From assembly GCA_958299035.1 (NCBI GenBank), contig CATQJL010000001.1, positions 33,125,128 to 33,189,127 of the forward strand: DNA of 64,000 nucleotides, in the 5' to 3' direction. Numbering within the stretch: the stretch's first letter is position 1; each line of letters starts with the position of its first letter. Below the pieces are notes generated by a model. The model did not search any database. It saw nothing but the letters and a program-made list of their open reading frames with translations, and had not been told where the DNA came from. Positions 1 through 12,744 of the stretch are shown piece by piece. The position numbers were made by a program, and so were the translations under genes. This DNA comes from Cylicocyclus nassatus (Eukaryota > Nematoda > Chromadorea > Rhabditida > Strongylidae).

Positions 1-672
1 TTCACAAAACTACCGTAAGGTTAAAATCTACCTGGCGGTCAGCTGAATACTCACTGACTCTTATTCAGAACATGCCATGACGTATTAGCGGTGCATGAAG
101 TTTTTCGTTTTAGTGTTCCTTTCAATTGCCAAATAAGTACAGACTTACATACTATAGGTCCAATTGCCGTGTTTTAGCAGGAAAGCATTCTAAGACACCC
201 GTCATATTGATGAAAAGCGCCCAGGAATGCCGAAAAGCGCCTGAGCGCCAGAATGCTTCTTTCACGAGCCCGATTTTTGGCGCTGAAGCGTTAGTTTTGG
301 AAACATGCTGATACTAGAACAACTACGCGTTCATTCACAATTATCATGACACATCTTCCGACCATACTCAGTGTTGGAAAGCTTCACCATAAAACTGTTC
401 TAGCTTTCTAAACTTTCACAACGCTATTTGCATGCACATTTTCGTTTTTAAGTTGATAGGCTTTCGACCGCTAAGAGGGTAGCTACCTGTACAAATTACT
501 TTGATGCATAGTTCATAATCGTTGCTCGCACTTAATAACTTTGCGAAACAACAGTGCTGAGCTAACTCAGAAATCGATTGCACTCTGGCTTGATGTCATT
601 ATGATGGTTCCTAACTAACATTTTCAAAAGATAACGAGTTCCTTTTCCGCAATTCACGATTAGCTGTAGCGG
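1..672. other. no gene recognised
   Basis: No exon-like or repeat structure that I can support. Short GCGCC-rich words recur at 215-260 and 1,265-1,310 and may be remnants of one repeat, but arms cannot be aligned with confidence. Confidence 0.4.
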
Positions 673-1232
673 AAGGCAGCGTCCAGGCAGATCTGGACCT
701 AAGGGGATTTTACGTAGAAAGTACTTTAGGGCCCTAAGGCCCCGGACAGACTTCACGCGATTTGATCGTCGCGACTGAATCGCGACGAGACAACTGTTAC
801 AACATCATTTCATGCCGATCAACTTGCATTTCGGTTGTGATACTTTCCCAGCCCGAAATTTTTGAATGTGAAATGAAAATGAATGGAAATGTCGGCGATT
901 GAGTCGCGACGATCAAATCGCGTGAAGTCTGTCGGGGCCTAACTAAGGCATTGCCCAAGCGGCAGGCAGCTAGTGCTCGAATGGCTGAGATATCACCCTA
1001 GAAACTGGGGCCCGCGATCTTATTCGCATGAATTTATGGCAGTTTCGCGCCAGGATCCACGCTTTGCGCCATGAATCCATGCGAAATACGATCGCGGGGT
1101 CCAGTTTCGACGAAAATTCTCAGCCGTTAGAGCACTACCTGAGCTGCCGGTTGGGCAGTGGCTTAGTTAGGGACCCAAATTACTATCCACGTGAGATCCC
1201 CATGCGTCCAAACTTGCCTGGACGCTGCCTTT
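673..1232. repeat. foldback element, left arm interrupted by a MITE
   Basis: The left arm (about 673-737 continuing at 940-1,020) is repeated in inverse orientation at about 1,090-1,232; both ends read AAGGCAGCGTCCAGGC on their own strand. The left arm is split by a 202-bp element at 738-939 while the right arm is uninterrupted. No ORF of note. Superfamily not recognised. Confidence 0.7.
738..939. mobile_element. Harbinger-like MITE, copy 1
   Basis: A 202-bp element beginning GGCCCCGGACAGACTTCACG and ending with its inverted complement, flanked by a 3-bp direct repeat TAA (735-737 and 940-942). A near-identical copy of the same length lies at 53,483-53,684 flanked by TAT. GC-rich ends starting GG and 3-bp T-N-N target duplications are typical of PIF/Harbinger MITEs; the assignment is inference because no transposase is present. 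Confidence 0.75.
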
Positions 1233-2326
1233 GACTGGTGCTTCTAAAAAGGTCTGCTAAAAGTGGCGTTCCGGCGCTCTTGGGCGCTTTTTGAGGTTTT
1301 GGGCGCGCTTTTGTGCGGAGTATAAAAGATCCCTATATAGGGAATCATTTCCATGATTAAGCGTTCCAATTGAGTTTTAACAGAGACATCTTCATGACTA
1401 TCAGAGTGTAAGTAGAGTTAAATTGAGCTGCGCCATATGAACCTCGTATATTAAGGCATCGGTTACCGCGCTATCCGGCGACGGTTTCGGCAGCCGAGCG
1501 TGCTGCCGCGATCGCTTCCGGACCTCTCCTTAATTGGCTCGTTGCCAGCCAGGCGGCTATATAAGGCGGCGGCGCCTCAGTTGGGTGCCATTGTTCGTCT
1601 TCGTCTTTATTGATTGATTTCATTTCTTGTTCGAATATCATCACAGCCGCTATGCTCCTGTCCTTTTTTGTAAGAGCAGTTGAGCCGGAAGTTCTTGGAT
1701 TGAAAAACGGATTCTTTTTTGTTAGCGCATTCCAACGCGCCGTTGTACAGTCTGCCCCAATCCTAACCAGGCCAAAATTGGCATGGCGGGAGTCCGCGTC
1801 TCAAGGGTTTCGCGGTCACGCCCACGGCCTCCTTCTCTGCTCTCTCTCCAATCGTTTTGCTCTTTCCGACAGCGCGCACAGGCAGGGCAGACCGCTAGCG
1901 CTGCGAGCGCGCAAATTTACGCCGACTTCGGCCTGATCCCGATTGAAGCAGACTGTACCACCGAAGTTGCATGTCAATTTGAAAATCATCTACAGGAGCT
2001 GGAGGGGACGTGCCGTAGTCTAAGGGCCTTGGCTTTGCGCGGTGGATTTGTTGCGCGAAACCTCGAGAGCCTTATGTATTTTTGAGTTTGTTTATAGACG
2101 CGCATCGGTAGCATGGGACAGGCCGTCGTCCTGTGTATAACTTTGCAGTAGTAGTAATTTGTTTTTGCTTTAGTGTAATATTCTTTTTTATCTATTTTTG
2201 CTGTAGTTTAGTGTCATGAGGATAAACCACTCAATTAACCCTATGTTCCGTTCGATCGCGCGTTAGTGCGCAGTAGGCTAGGTACGTCGCTTCGTATCGG
2301 GCGAGCATCAGGCCTCGGGTTACGTC
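1233..2326. other. GC-richer intergenic region with TATA-like box
   Basis: A GC-rich block at about 1,460-2,080 is preceded by CTATATAAGG near 1,557, about 50 bp upstream of a C/T-rich stretch. This could be a promoter or part of an LTR. Overlapping open frames of about 100 codons lack recognisable domains and exon signals, so I do not call a gene. Confidence 0.3.
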
Positions 2327-3295
2327 CAGGGTCAAGCAAAGGGTGTGGCACACGATCGCTGGTTACGACCCCCCCCCCTGAACTATATACCTAAGATAGC
2401 ATACCAGAGTTGAGAAAGAGGTCAGGCACAAGTCTTTCGACCCCCCCCCCCCTCCCATGAAAGCCCTCAAACGACCCCTTCTCCCTCCTCTCAACCTCTG
2501 GACCTCAAAGTGTGACATTCTGGAGGGCACCATCTTTTTCTAGGGAGTTTTCAGATTTCTGAGAGCTGTACGCCCGATTTTCTGTGACTGCACTTTACAA
2601 TCACACGTAATTTGACGGCTGATTTTGATCTGAATGGGCATATTGAAAGGGCCATAATTTTCTTATGGGTGGGGCGTTCGGCTCCAAATTTCCAATGTGA
2701 CAAGAAGAAGCTATGTGTTCAATACTCATACCAGCAATGGAGCGCTTTCTGGATTTTGAAGGCAAGTGGGGTGTGCCGCACCCCATTAACTATATCAAAA
2801 AAACATTTTTAGCGGACAGTACTTATATGAATCGATAGCCTAAAACTTGTAGATTCCATAGGACTGTTTCGAGCCTGATTTGTCTTCTTAGCTCTAAGTA
2901 ATATTTGGTGAAAGCACAGCGATCAAAAGCGAAAAATGGTAAAAACGAGATTTTGGTTGGCTTCTAATTCCACAGTTTGCAGGTCTCCTGAAGCGGAATT
3001 CCTGAGGTGGACAAAGAAGGAGTAGTGCTTTGTCTTGAGTGCAAAAAGTGGATAGCTAATTCGCCTTTGAAACAAAATTGGAATTTGACCATTACATTTA
3101 GGTAGCTTAGTATCTTGAATTTTCAGAATTCGATCACACTTTGTCTACAGGGTTAATTGACATGATAATTATGGATATGATACGAATATCATGTTATCAT
3201 TATTATCAGATTACCCAACTACGACCCCCCCCCCCCTTTTGACTCCTCAATACGACCCCCCAGGTGTGGCGTGCCGCACCCCACGCTTGACCCTG
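2327..3295. mobile_element. hAT-type non-autonomous element (969 bp)
   Basis: Ends are CAGGGTCAAGC and its complement GCTTGACCCTG. The flanks are the 8-mers GTTACGTC (2,319-2,326) and GTTACATC (3,296-3,303), a 7/8 match. CAGGG ends with 8-bp duplications are characteristic of hAT transposons. The interior holds three poly-C tracts (2,369, 2,441, 3,225) and no transposase. Confidence 0.7.
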
Positions 3296-3341
3296 GTTAC
3301 ATCTAGGTGCCATAAGCCCACCGAGTCGCCACAAGTAGCTA

Positions 3342-4288
3342 TTAGGTTGTCCGGAGAATAATGTCTTTTTGAATTTGAAACGAAATAAGTCATACACTTC
3401 TCATTTTTAGATAGTGGTTATTTACTATTCGATAGAGCGAAGCAAGCTTTACAAGATGGCAATTTTGGCTTTGCACCGGCTCTGATCCACCTCGGATCTC
3501 AAGCCAGAAACTAAAAGATTCAATACCTGAAAAATTGAGAAAAATTCTAACTCAGTCCATAAGAATCCCACAAAAATTCTAACTTGCTCACATAAACAGC
3601 ATCCAAGTAAGACATCTATATACGCCATTGCGTTTTTTTTTCTCGGTTAGAAATTTAAAAAAAACGAAGATTTTCATACTTTTGCCAAAGTGATGCTGTG
3701 CTGTCCACACATATGTGATATTATACTACCAACCTGTGGAAGTACAAACTAAATTCTCAGCTCTCTATAAGCTCTGGTTTTTGCGAAATTCAGATTCTAG
3801 TATAGATCACCCGAATAAGGAAAGCTATATTCGCTATTTCTCAAGAACTGAAGCTTGTAAAAAGCTGAAAACTTATGTTTATATTTCTACAAGCTTGTAG
3901 TGTGCAACTACTTACGTGGAGACATCACAGCATCACTTTGGCAAAAGAAGATTTGCGCTTAGTTTGATTTCTAACAGATGAAAGATCACGGCATTAACCT
4001 AGATAAATGTCTTTTGTGAACAGTGTCTACCCGAGCAAGTTAGAATTTTTGTAGGATTTTTATGGATTAAGTTACGAATTTTCTCGATTTTCAGGGCAGT
4101 TGAATCTTTTTAGTTTTTGGCTTGAAACTTGAGGTGGATCAAAGCAGGTGCAAAAGCAAGACTGCCATCTTGTAGAGCTTGCTTTGTTATATCGAATGGT
4201 ATTTTGAAACTTGAAATTGAGAAGTGCGTGACTTATTGCGGTTTAATTCCGAGACGGACATTAGCTTTTTAAAGGAGACAACCGAATA
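3342..4288. mobile_element. mariner-type foldback MITE
   Basis: Starts TTAGGTTGTCCGGAGAATA and ends with a degenerate complement (...GGAGACAACCGAA); long imperfect inverted arms span about 3,342-3,600 and 4,030-4,288. Each arm carries the motif ATTCGATAGAGCNAAGCAAG followed by CTTTACAAGAT (3,427; complement at 4,168-4,199), shared with other elements here. No ORF with similarity to transposase. Confidence 0.75.
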
Positions 4289-4576
4289 CTTTTCAAGATA
4301 CAGTTTTCCTCTGTAGAAGCTGTCTAAGATTCTCAAGAGATTACTGAGGAAAAGGGTGTGATTTAACAAAATTTATCTCCCAAAGTCTTAAGAAGCCTCT
4401 CTATTGAACAGAAAGCACTGGCGTGGGACACTTTCTTGTGCTAGTTTACCGTCTGGGAAAGATTCTGCTTGAAGCTTCAAGAAGTATATCATCAGTGCAT
4501 TATCTAGGAGGAAAGGTGTGCACTGGCCTGATGTCTCAAGTTACAAATTTTGGGGTTGCAAAAGTCTCACATGGTG

Positions 4577-4680
4577 TCTTTGAAGGCAGTGGCTCGGCAA
4601 AATCAAACATCTCAAAATTTACTCCAGATAAGCAAAAAAAACCACAGATTGAGGATTTGCCGAGCCACTGCCTTTGACAA
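4577..4680. repeat. 100-bp inverted-repeat hairpin
   Basis: The arms TTTGAAGGCAGTGGCTCGGC (from 4,580) and its near complement (4,651-4,676) enclose about 50 bp. It may be a tiny MITE or a structured RNA; no other copy is obvious in the window. Confidence 0.55.
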
Positions 4681-4689
4681 ACTTTATTA

Positions 4690-6320
4690 TTTGTTGGGTA
4701 CTGTATCGATTCCGTTCTAGCTACGGCTGAAATTGGCGGTTATTATCAACGTTTCAGCAATGATTCGCCTTCTCTAAAGCCTGAAATGGGCAAAAGCAAT
4801 TTAAAAACTACCCGACCAAACATCTCCTTAGAGTCTTAAAAGCATTCTATGCTTTTAACCACAAGAAACTTGCTACACGCAAAAATCACCTTTCGTTCGC
4901 CTGTAAAGTTCTGGAAGATCGCTCACTGACCGCTTGAAAAGGAACCAAACATTGAGTTTAGAAAGTCAAACAGCATGGTTCTCATTAGTGAAGCTTGGCT
5001 GTATTGACGGCCACAAGTATTTTTCCGAAGAAAGGAGCTCGCTTGAAGCTCAAGTCATCGATGCGTATCTGTCGAATGGTTCGACGCTTTGCCTATTTAA
5101 TTGTCTTTAAATGACTTTTAGAGCCTTGAAAACTATGATTAGGGGTAAGGAATGAGACTAAGTAAACAAGTAAAATTTAAGCTAGTTTTACAGTCTCTTA
5201 AAACCCGGTGTAGACGAAATATTCAAATGGAGCAGCGCGTCTGCAATGTCACTGGCTCAGCGAGACAGATTAGGATGAAAATATGCAGACTGCAAGTGGC
5301 GCGAGTCCTTGCGAAGCGGACTCCCGCCAGTTTAATTTCCGCCTAAACTGAGTTGAAAATCACTATAATATAGATATGTTTGTCTTTGAAAACGGTTGCG
5401 TAAGAATTAAAAAGGTCCTTAGAAAGAGTTCAACTCTTATGTGCAAAGTCAAGGTAAATTTTAACCCTAGCTATCCCAGGATTAAATTTTACCTTGAAAG
5501 CATAATAGAAAGTTGATGGAAAAATGATGACTGAGGTAGATTTTAACCTCAAGGTAGAATGATGAATACGGGTTTATGCGTTTGAAGGTTCATTTCTACC
5601 TCAAGGTAGATTTAACCCACGAGAAAATTTGATTGCGATCATGTTGTGAATACGGGTTATAAACTAAAATGCTAGCTGAGGTAACTTTTAACCTCAAGGG
5701 TTCGTTGATGAATAGGGTCACTGATTTCATTGAGACACTGCCTTTGAGCGGTATACAGATAGCACCGTTCCAGGCAGTAGACGAGCTTACGCAGACAGTA
5801 TAATCTGTAGTATTATATGCCCATACGCCATTTTCCGTTAGCCTACCTAGAATTATCGTTTTTGATAGTTTTGTCAGATAGAAAGTCAGCAATCGCATTA
5901 CTGTAAACACGCCCTATTAATCACTCAAGCTTAATTCAGCATATTTAACACATTGACGACTATGCAGATTTTGACTTGTCAGCCTTTTGGGACCAACGCC
6001 TTTTACGGACCAGCCAACATTCTCAACATAATCGCGCATATTGCCACTTACAGTACAACTACAGTAGTTCTGAAAAGCTGACAAAAAACGTAGAAGTCAC
6101 CTCTAGACTCAGCGCAAAAGAAACCTCGTGGTGAGTTTGTTCCAGGAGAATAGTCATTGTAACAAAATTCCAGCCTTGACACACATGGGTGTCAAGCGGT
6201 CCCACGCGGTATTCATTGCTTGACACACCATGTATATCAAGAAGTCGTCAGTGTGTTAAATTGTGCAAACTTCTATGACTTATGTAGGAAATGAAATTGA
6301 ATAAAAAGAAATTTGTGTCC
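4690..6320. repeat. no gene; palindromic AGGTAAATTTTAACC repeats
   Basis: At 5,445-5,720 a degenerate motif (AAGGTAAATTTTAACC and its complement) recurs, separated by phrases such as GATGAATACGGG. It is related to the repeat clusters at 7,210-7,450 and 8,655-8,870. A palindrome CTTGACAC...GTGTCAAG lies near 6,176-6,200. Nothing coding is supported. Confidence 0.5.
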
Positions 6321-7209
6321 TCTTTTTCGGCTGTTGAAAGATGAGGGTGGGCCGATCTGCGCTTGCGAGCAGCTGGCAGTTAGCGCTTAGTAGAGATAAC
6401 GATTTCATAACCGTTGGCCATAAACAGTGCTGCAACATACTGTGTTCTGCTTTCACTTTTTCTAACGATAAGAAGTAGAGAGAACTTAAAGGCTTTTAAA
6501 TAAACAAATGGTGCGAGAAGCTTTAAACATTTGATTTGCTGTTAAACAACTTGGAAACAATAAACAACGAAAAAGACGCAGATTCCAAAAAAGTGTACCG
6601 TAGACGGGCCTTTTTGACCGCTGGTGTTTGTGCCAGAAGTCGATGGTCTTTGAAGAATATCAATTTGCTGTGTAGATCTTATGGTTTTCGACGTTTTCTT
6701 TTTGTCTTAAAAATCCAGCTTTTTCAGTACTACAAGGAAAACAGCATGGAAAATAAATCTCAGTGAAGCTTATTTTCAAATAAGTAGTTGCTTCCCAAAA
6801 CACAAGCTAATACTCACACAATCACAACACTCTCCACAAAAAAAATTCGATAAAAGTATACCGTTGTTCAAGCCCTGCTTCATTCCAGAATGCGGAGCAA
6901 TCCTCAAGTATTCGAGCTTGGCTCCCTTTCCGGTATCATGCCAAATTTCATGCTGGTTTACAACAATCCTGTGTAAATGATTACTGATACTATTAAATAA
7001 CGACTAGGTTTGGGAACTTACCCACTCTTGACGAACTCAATTATAGATTGTTGGGAAATATCAGCGATTCTCTGTTCATTCTCATCAAATTCAAAATCAC
7101 CCAGCATATGCATTCCGTTTATATATGGAAACTCACTTGCATGTGCTGCACCTGCAAGATGTTTCTGTGACCAAGCCACTAAATCAACTGTGGCCGTATT
7201 CATCAACGA

Positions 7210-7450
7210 ACCTTGAGGGTTAAACTAACCCTGGAGGGTTAGTTTAACCCTGGAAAGCGTTTAACCCATATTCATGAAACACAGGGTAGGCTTAACCCTG
7301 AGGGTTAAATCTAACCTTGAAGGTTAATTTTACCCCGAAAGCGACTAACCCGTATTCATCAACAAATCGTGGGGGTTAAACTAACCCTGGAGGGTTATAC
7401 TTATGTGATTCATCAGGGTTAATTCAACCCTAGCTCAGAGCAAGGTTAAC
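7210..7450. repeat. palindromic GGGTTAAACTAACCC cluster (intron 11)
   Basis: Repeated blocks of AACCCTGGAGGGTTAGTTTA with inversions, interspersed with GTATTCATCAAC-like spacers, inside copy-1 intron 11. A second cluster is at 8,655-8,870. The equivalent intron of copy 2 (127 bp) lacks both, so they arrived after, or were lost since, the duplication. Confidence 0.7.
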
Positions 7451-7492
7451 TCTACCCTAACACTTCCTACAAACATTTACTCGCGTCTAATA

Positions 7493-8172
7493 CAGGGTGT
7501 CCCAAAAAAATGTATCGAACGTTTGATCGTTAATATCTTTCTTCCCAAGAATTCTTTTGCTTTGCTTCAGGTACCAATCTGTAGAGCTGGCTTCAAGTTA
7601 GATTTGCATTATAAAACGAACCACCCATCTCTCTTCATTACTGTAGGATTACGGTAGAAACTTGAAACAGATGGTGTCACTGTGGAAAAAGCTGCAGTTT
7701 CAAAATTTTTCAAAAAAATGTGAAAACATGTGTAATAGGGTTTTAATGGACGCTGAGTTCAATACTCAACTATTCACAAGATTACGAAGCTTTCTAAACG
7801 GTTTAATCGCACTTTTTAAGAACATTGAAAAAATGGCCGCTACCTCTTACCTGGCATTACTCTTCAATGAAGCATCATGATAAATTGTGAACTTTACAGT
7901 TATAATCAGCAACTCTAATTGACCTAGTGTAAAAGCTTTCAGGCTGTTTTGTTTCCTTACTGGGGCAAAATATGGCCTTTCATTGCTTAAAACCCTCTTC
8001 GAAGTTTCTAACGTAATCCTACAGCAATGAAGAGAGATAAGTGATTCGTTCTATAATGCAAATCTAAGCTGAAGCCAGCTCTACAGATTGGTACCTGAAG
8101 CAAGGGAAAAGACTACTTTAGAGAAGAGATTTTAACGATCAAACGTTCGATACATTTTTTTGGGACACCCTG
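7493..8172. mobile_element. Tc1/mariner-type MITE, CAGGGTGTCCC ends
   Basis: A 680-bp foldback element beginning CAGGGTGTCCCAAAAAAATG and ending with the complement, flanked by TA on both sides (7,491-7,492 and 8,173-8,174). Arms extend about 170 bp and include CTACAGTAAT-type sequence near the inner ends. TA target duplication with such ends fits Tc1/mariner. No transposase ORF. Confidence 0.8.
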
Positions 8173-8654
8173 TAGTTTGTGGAAAAACGATCAACGAGTA
8201 TTGTGTATTTAGTATTGGTTGTTGTTATAGTATAATACTTAGTTTCGACTTCGTTTTATGTTCATATTCGAAGTACATGAAACATTGATTTCACGAGAAA
8301 AAGATTTCTAGCTTTGGTGACAAATGAATGCGACGAGGAAAAATGGCATTCCACTCTGACAAGTGCCAAAACAGAAGAACCCCTTTATAATAACACGGAC
8401 CCCTAAAAGGCACAAGCCCGGTATAAAACGAACTGCGCAAAGGTAGAGCTTACACTACACACAATTGCATACATGAAAATAAACTCACGCTGTAAGACTA
8501 GCTGCACAAATATGCTAGAGTTGTATTATAAAAACTAGTGTTAGAAGCTTATTCGTTAATTATACTACTATAACAGTGAAAGAACAGAAGTATAAATTAA
8601 ATTCAGCACGTATTTAGGCATTCTATGATGTAAATTTGCACAGCGCACGCGTAG

Positions 8655-8870
8655 CTGACGCCTTAACCCTCTAGGGTTAGTTTAACCCTCAGGGTTGATG
8701 ATTACGGCCACAGGTTTGTTGATCGATACGGGTAGATCGCGTTCCGTGATAAACCCTATCCTATGGTTGATGAATACGCCTAATGAACCCTGAGGGTCAA
8801 ACTAATCCTGGAGGGTAAGCTTAACCCTCAGGGTTCGTTGATGAATGCGGCCACTGAGGGTACATGTACT
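8655..8870. repeat. second AACCCTNAGGGTT cluster (intron 11)
   Basis: Same repeat family as 7,210-7,450: AACCCTCTAGGGTTAG, AACCCTGAGGGT and similar palindromic words alternate with GTTGATGAATACG spacers. Confidence 0.65.
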
Positions 8871-8957
8871 ATGGCTAGATTTGGGGAACGGAATTTATCT
8901 ACCCAGAGAGGTATGCCGCCATGTAATTAACAGGGAAGGGAACATATGAGGTCATGA

Positions 8958-10025
8958 ACTGTTAGCAAAGCTAATTTGCACCCAATTTGCACCGAAGACA
9001 AGCAGATTTTGCTCAAGATAGATACGACATCATTACAGTGTACGAAACCGGGATTTTATCGAAATTTGAATTCAAAGTTCAGTGGTGAAATTAGTCCAAC
9101 TAGATTAAAAGTTTGAATTTAGGGGTAATCTGCCATGCTGGTTCCAAATATGATGGTGATTTTGCGTGAAAATAAACCGAGCTTTGTGATGGGATTAAAA
9201 TCAATGTTCAGTGGCGATATTTCAAATCAGAATAAAAACTTGGATTTGGGGGTTTCTAAGAGCACTCTTTACGAATATGATAACGGTTTAGCACAAAATC
9301 CTCGAATCCGCCGATAAAAGCAAATGTTTTGTCATTTTTTAAGAATTAAGTAATAATTCAGTAGCTGCTCTTCAAGGAAACTAATTGTAGTGTCCAGAAT
9401 AATTTAATAAAGCACAGATATAATATTGGGAATATTTTCCAGACCTTCAAACTTAGTTTCAGCTTCATTGATTTTTTCCTCACCTTATTTCAAATTTTAT
9501 TCCGCAGTTTACATCATTTTTTCCTAGTCTTTTTAAAAGTAGCATTCTTTTTCATTTGTTTTCCAGTTTTATCGAAGTTGCATTGAGAATTCTGAAAAAG
9601 TCAAAATTTCAAAACAAGAAGTTTTTGAAGTTTCCGGCGAAAACATTAGCATGTTCGAAAACAGCATCATGGAAAACCCTAGAATGACAATTTTGGGCTT
9701 TTTGCCTGATTTCGAAAACGAGATTAAAGTTCAAAAGAAAAATTTTATTCTGATTTGCCAAATATCGCCACTGAACATTGATTTTAATCCCATCACAAAG
9801 CTCGGTTTCTTTTTCAGACAAAACCACCATTATATTTGGAACCAGCATGGCAGATCACCCCTAAATACAAATTTTTACCCTAGTTGGACTAATTTCACTA
9901 CTGAACTTTGAATTCAAATTTCGATGAAATCCCGGTTTCGTACACTGTAGGATAATGTCGTTCTGTCGTGAGCAAAATCTGCTTGGTTCGGTGCAAATTG
10001 GGTGCAGATTAGCGTTGCTGACAGT
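8958..10025. mobile_element. 1.07-kb foldback element (intron 11)
   Basis: Two arms of about 290 bp, 8,958-9,245 and 9,735-10,025, are inverted copies (for example GCACCCAATTTGCACCGAAG versus its complement at 9,990), enclosing about 490 bp of AT-rich unique sequence. Open frames in the arms are mirror shadows of each other. Superfamily not recognised. Confidence 0.75.
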
Positions 10026-11520
10026 GGCGAGGGGTAGTTGAGTTAGCTTGTTAGGACCATGAACAACACAACTCGCACGGTTAAATGGTGCCCTTGGATT
10101 TAGAATTTGTCCGTAGAAGAACACAGGGTGATGCAAGTTTATGTCGCAGATTCCGGCATCAACCAGGTTTTTTTTACAAACTATGAGTAGTATTGTACAC
10201 TACCTGCCCTACCCTCTCTCTCGAGAATATGTCGCAAATTTTTGAAAGTTACCTACATAAGCTTTTTAGTTCAACTGAAGTGGGAGAAAGCGGGCTTTGA
10301 GGCATAGTCAGGGCTAGAGAATGATCAGAGGACACGCTCGCGAGAGAGACGCAGAGTCAGGGCCCTACACAAGTTGTCTGAGGTCAAACTGGACTTCGTT
10401 TTTGATGTTAAAAGCAACGGGGCTCTCGTTTTTATAAGATCCTGGGCAGAGCACCAAGAAAAAACGACGAACATGTTAGGTTTCACGAGTTGAACGCGTT
10501 CTTTCGCAAGCGCGCGAATTTCAAACAGAAGACTCAAACAAACAGATGGCTTGTTTACAGCGCACAAACGACCACATGAGACCGAGTTTAGGCTATGTGT
10601 ATACAATATTACCTCAAATTATGGTATGTAAAAAGTTTCAAAAACTTATGTGCCTTAATACATGTTCCCGAATTTGTTGGTTTCTAGACCAACACCAAAA
10701 CAACTGGGTTGGTTCGGCGCATGAATGTCGGAGATTTCACATAATTAATATTTTTGACTTAGACGATTAAAACGCTCAAAAGTCTATCATACAGCGAAGA
10801 GAGCGAATCAATCATTGCCTCTCCTCTTTTTTAAGCCAAAAATAATGTTAACCTACGCACTGATAGATATCGCGCTCCAATCACATGCGGTGCCCTTTGA
10901 ACTATGTGATGGTGAAGCATCGCCAGAATTGTTAATGCCACAGATTTGGTTGACTAAGAGGTTTTCAACATCTGAGCACTAAATTGGTTTCGTACTCAAT
11001 AGCGAACCCTTTAATCAACTCAAAATGTTTTTTTGGTTTCTTGTTAACTTGGATACCTCAAAATGCGCTTTTTCCGCCTTTTTATTTGTTTAAAAAGGTT
11101 TTTCTACTGACTTTTACGTCAAGAAAGACTTCGTAAATTTCCGCGAAGTCATGGGGGCTTCGTTTCCAAAAATGCTCCAAATCAACGTGCCGGGTCCTGC
11201 GCAGAAAGCATCGCGGACGCAAGCGGGCGCCTTCCAGCAGTCAATCCCTTTGAATCAAAGATATAAGATCATGTGAAAGACTTGATTATACTTATAAACT
11301 TTGAGTAATTTGTCAAATTTTTCAAAAAATTCATAAACAGCGTAAATCATTCTTTCATGGTCCTCCGCCGCCGATTCGGGTCCAATAAAAAGTTGTGTAA
11401 CACTTTCAAGTCGCATTCCCTCCCCCATCCAAAAAAATTTCTCGCACGGCCACTGCTCTGTCGTTTGCGCAGCTACACTTTCAAACGCTGTGGAATCTCA
11501 GATGACCTTATGAGCCAGCA
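10026..11520. other. remainder of inserted block in intron 11
   Basis: Part of the roughly 4.3-kb block (about 7,190-11,500) present in copy-1 intron 11 and absent from copy 2. I see no exon. GGGACTTCGTTTT-like words near 10,390 and 11,150 recall the hAT-type family at 34,577 and 58,444 but no ends could be defined. Confidence 0.4.
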
Positions 11521-12744
11521 TAAATTCCATTTCCTGTTAGATTTTCAACGTAAATTTTTAAGTTGTAAAGCAAGCACCAACCTCTCAATCTTTTCGGCAC
11601 TCTGTCATTCCAGATGGCATCATTATAATGATCTAGGAAGTAAGCGTAAATGGTCCAACCGGCTTTTCGACGACTCAGAATTCCGTCAACAATCGGTACA
11701 TTGAAAATAGCGTCATTGATAAACTGAAAGTGCAAATGTGATAGGAAAAGATAGAAATAATTAGTAGAGTTTACTTGCGTATATCGGTCTATGTAAAACT
11801 CGTAATTTTTCTCTTCTCCTTTGTCCACATAGTATGACACGAGATCGTCAATGATACTTTGTGCATCGTTCCCGGTATAGACCAATTCTACATATTTCTA
11901 AAACCATTAGTAATTACTTACCTTCCACACCCCAAACAGATTACCTTAATTGTACTTATGAACTTCTCTCTGGTCCATTCCGGATAATTCGACGGACTGA
12001 TGCCAAATTTATGAAGGAGTGGATCCACCCCCATGATGGCTAAAGGGTCACTCCATTCCACTTATTATAAAATCGATAAAGAAAAACACTGACTAGATAG
12101 CGCAGCTTCCTTGTTTGTAAAACCAACAATAGATTTTTTCCGAGGTGCCAACAATATTAAATCATCTGGATAGTAGAGAAAACCTTTGTCAATACGGGAC
12201 CCCATTTGATATTTGACAACCCGTCCGTGTTTGAACCATGAAAATTACATTATAACTGAGAGGGGGCATTGCACCACCAAAAAACTTCGCTCACAAAGGC
12301 ATCTATCACAAACTTCAAAAATATGTGAAGCCGCGCAATTTATCTCAAGTGTCAGCACAGTAGCAGAGCCCAATCATCGTAATTTTTCTGATTTTATTAG
12401 TGAAACCAATCAGCTGCAGTTGCTCACCAGTTTCTGAACAGCGTCATGGATTTCATCAGGAGACTTCTTTCTCAAGCATCCTCTGATATTTCTGTCACAT
12501 TCAAATAGCTAAAATTGCCATTTTTAGCGGACAAATCAACTGTTTTTGAGACCAAAATCAAATCAAAACATCAAAAAATTACCTTAACCAATTCCATCGA
12601 GTTCTTCACAACATTAGCGCCGAGAGCCCAAGATGCCCATGCTGAACCGGACATTTCGATTGATTGATTTACCATATCTGTACAAAATAAAGCCTAGAGA
12701 TAACTACACAAATGATGCATTAATTTCTCAAAAACTTCCCGACT

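Noticed and set aside
9651..10136. Pairs of open frames on opposite strands
   Set aside because: Mirror copies in the arms of a foldback element.
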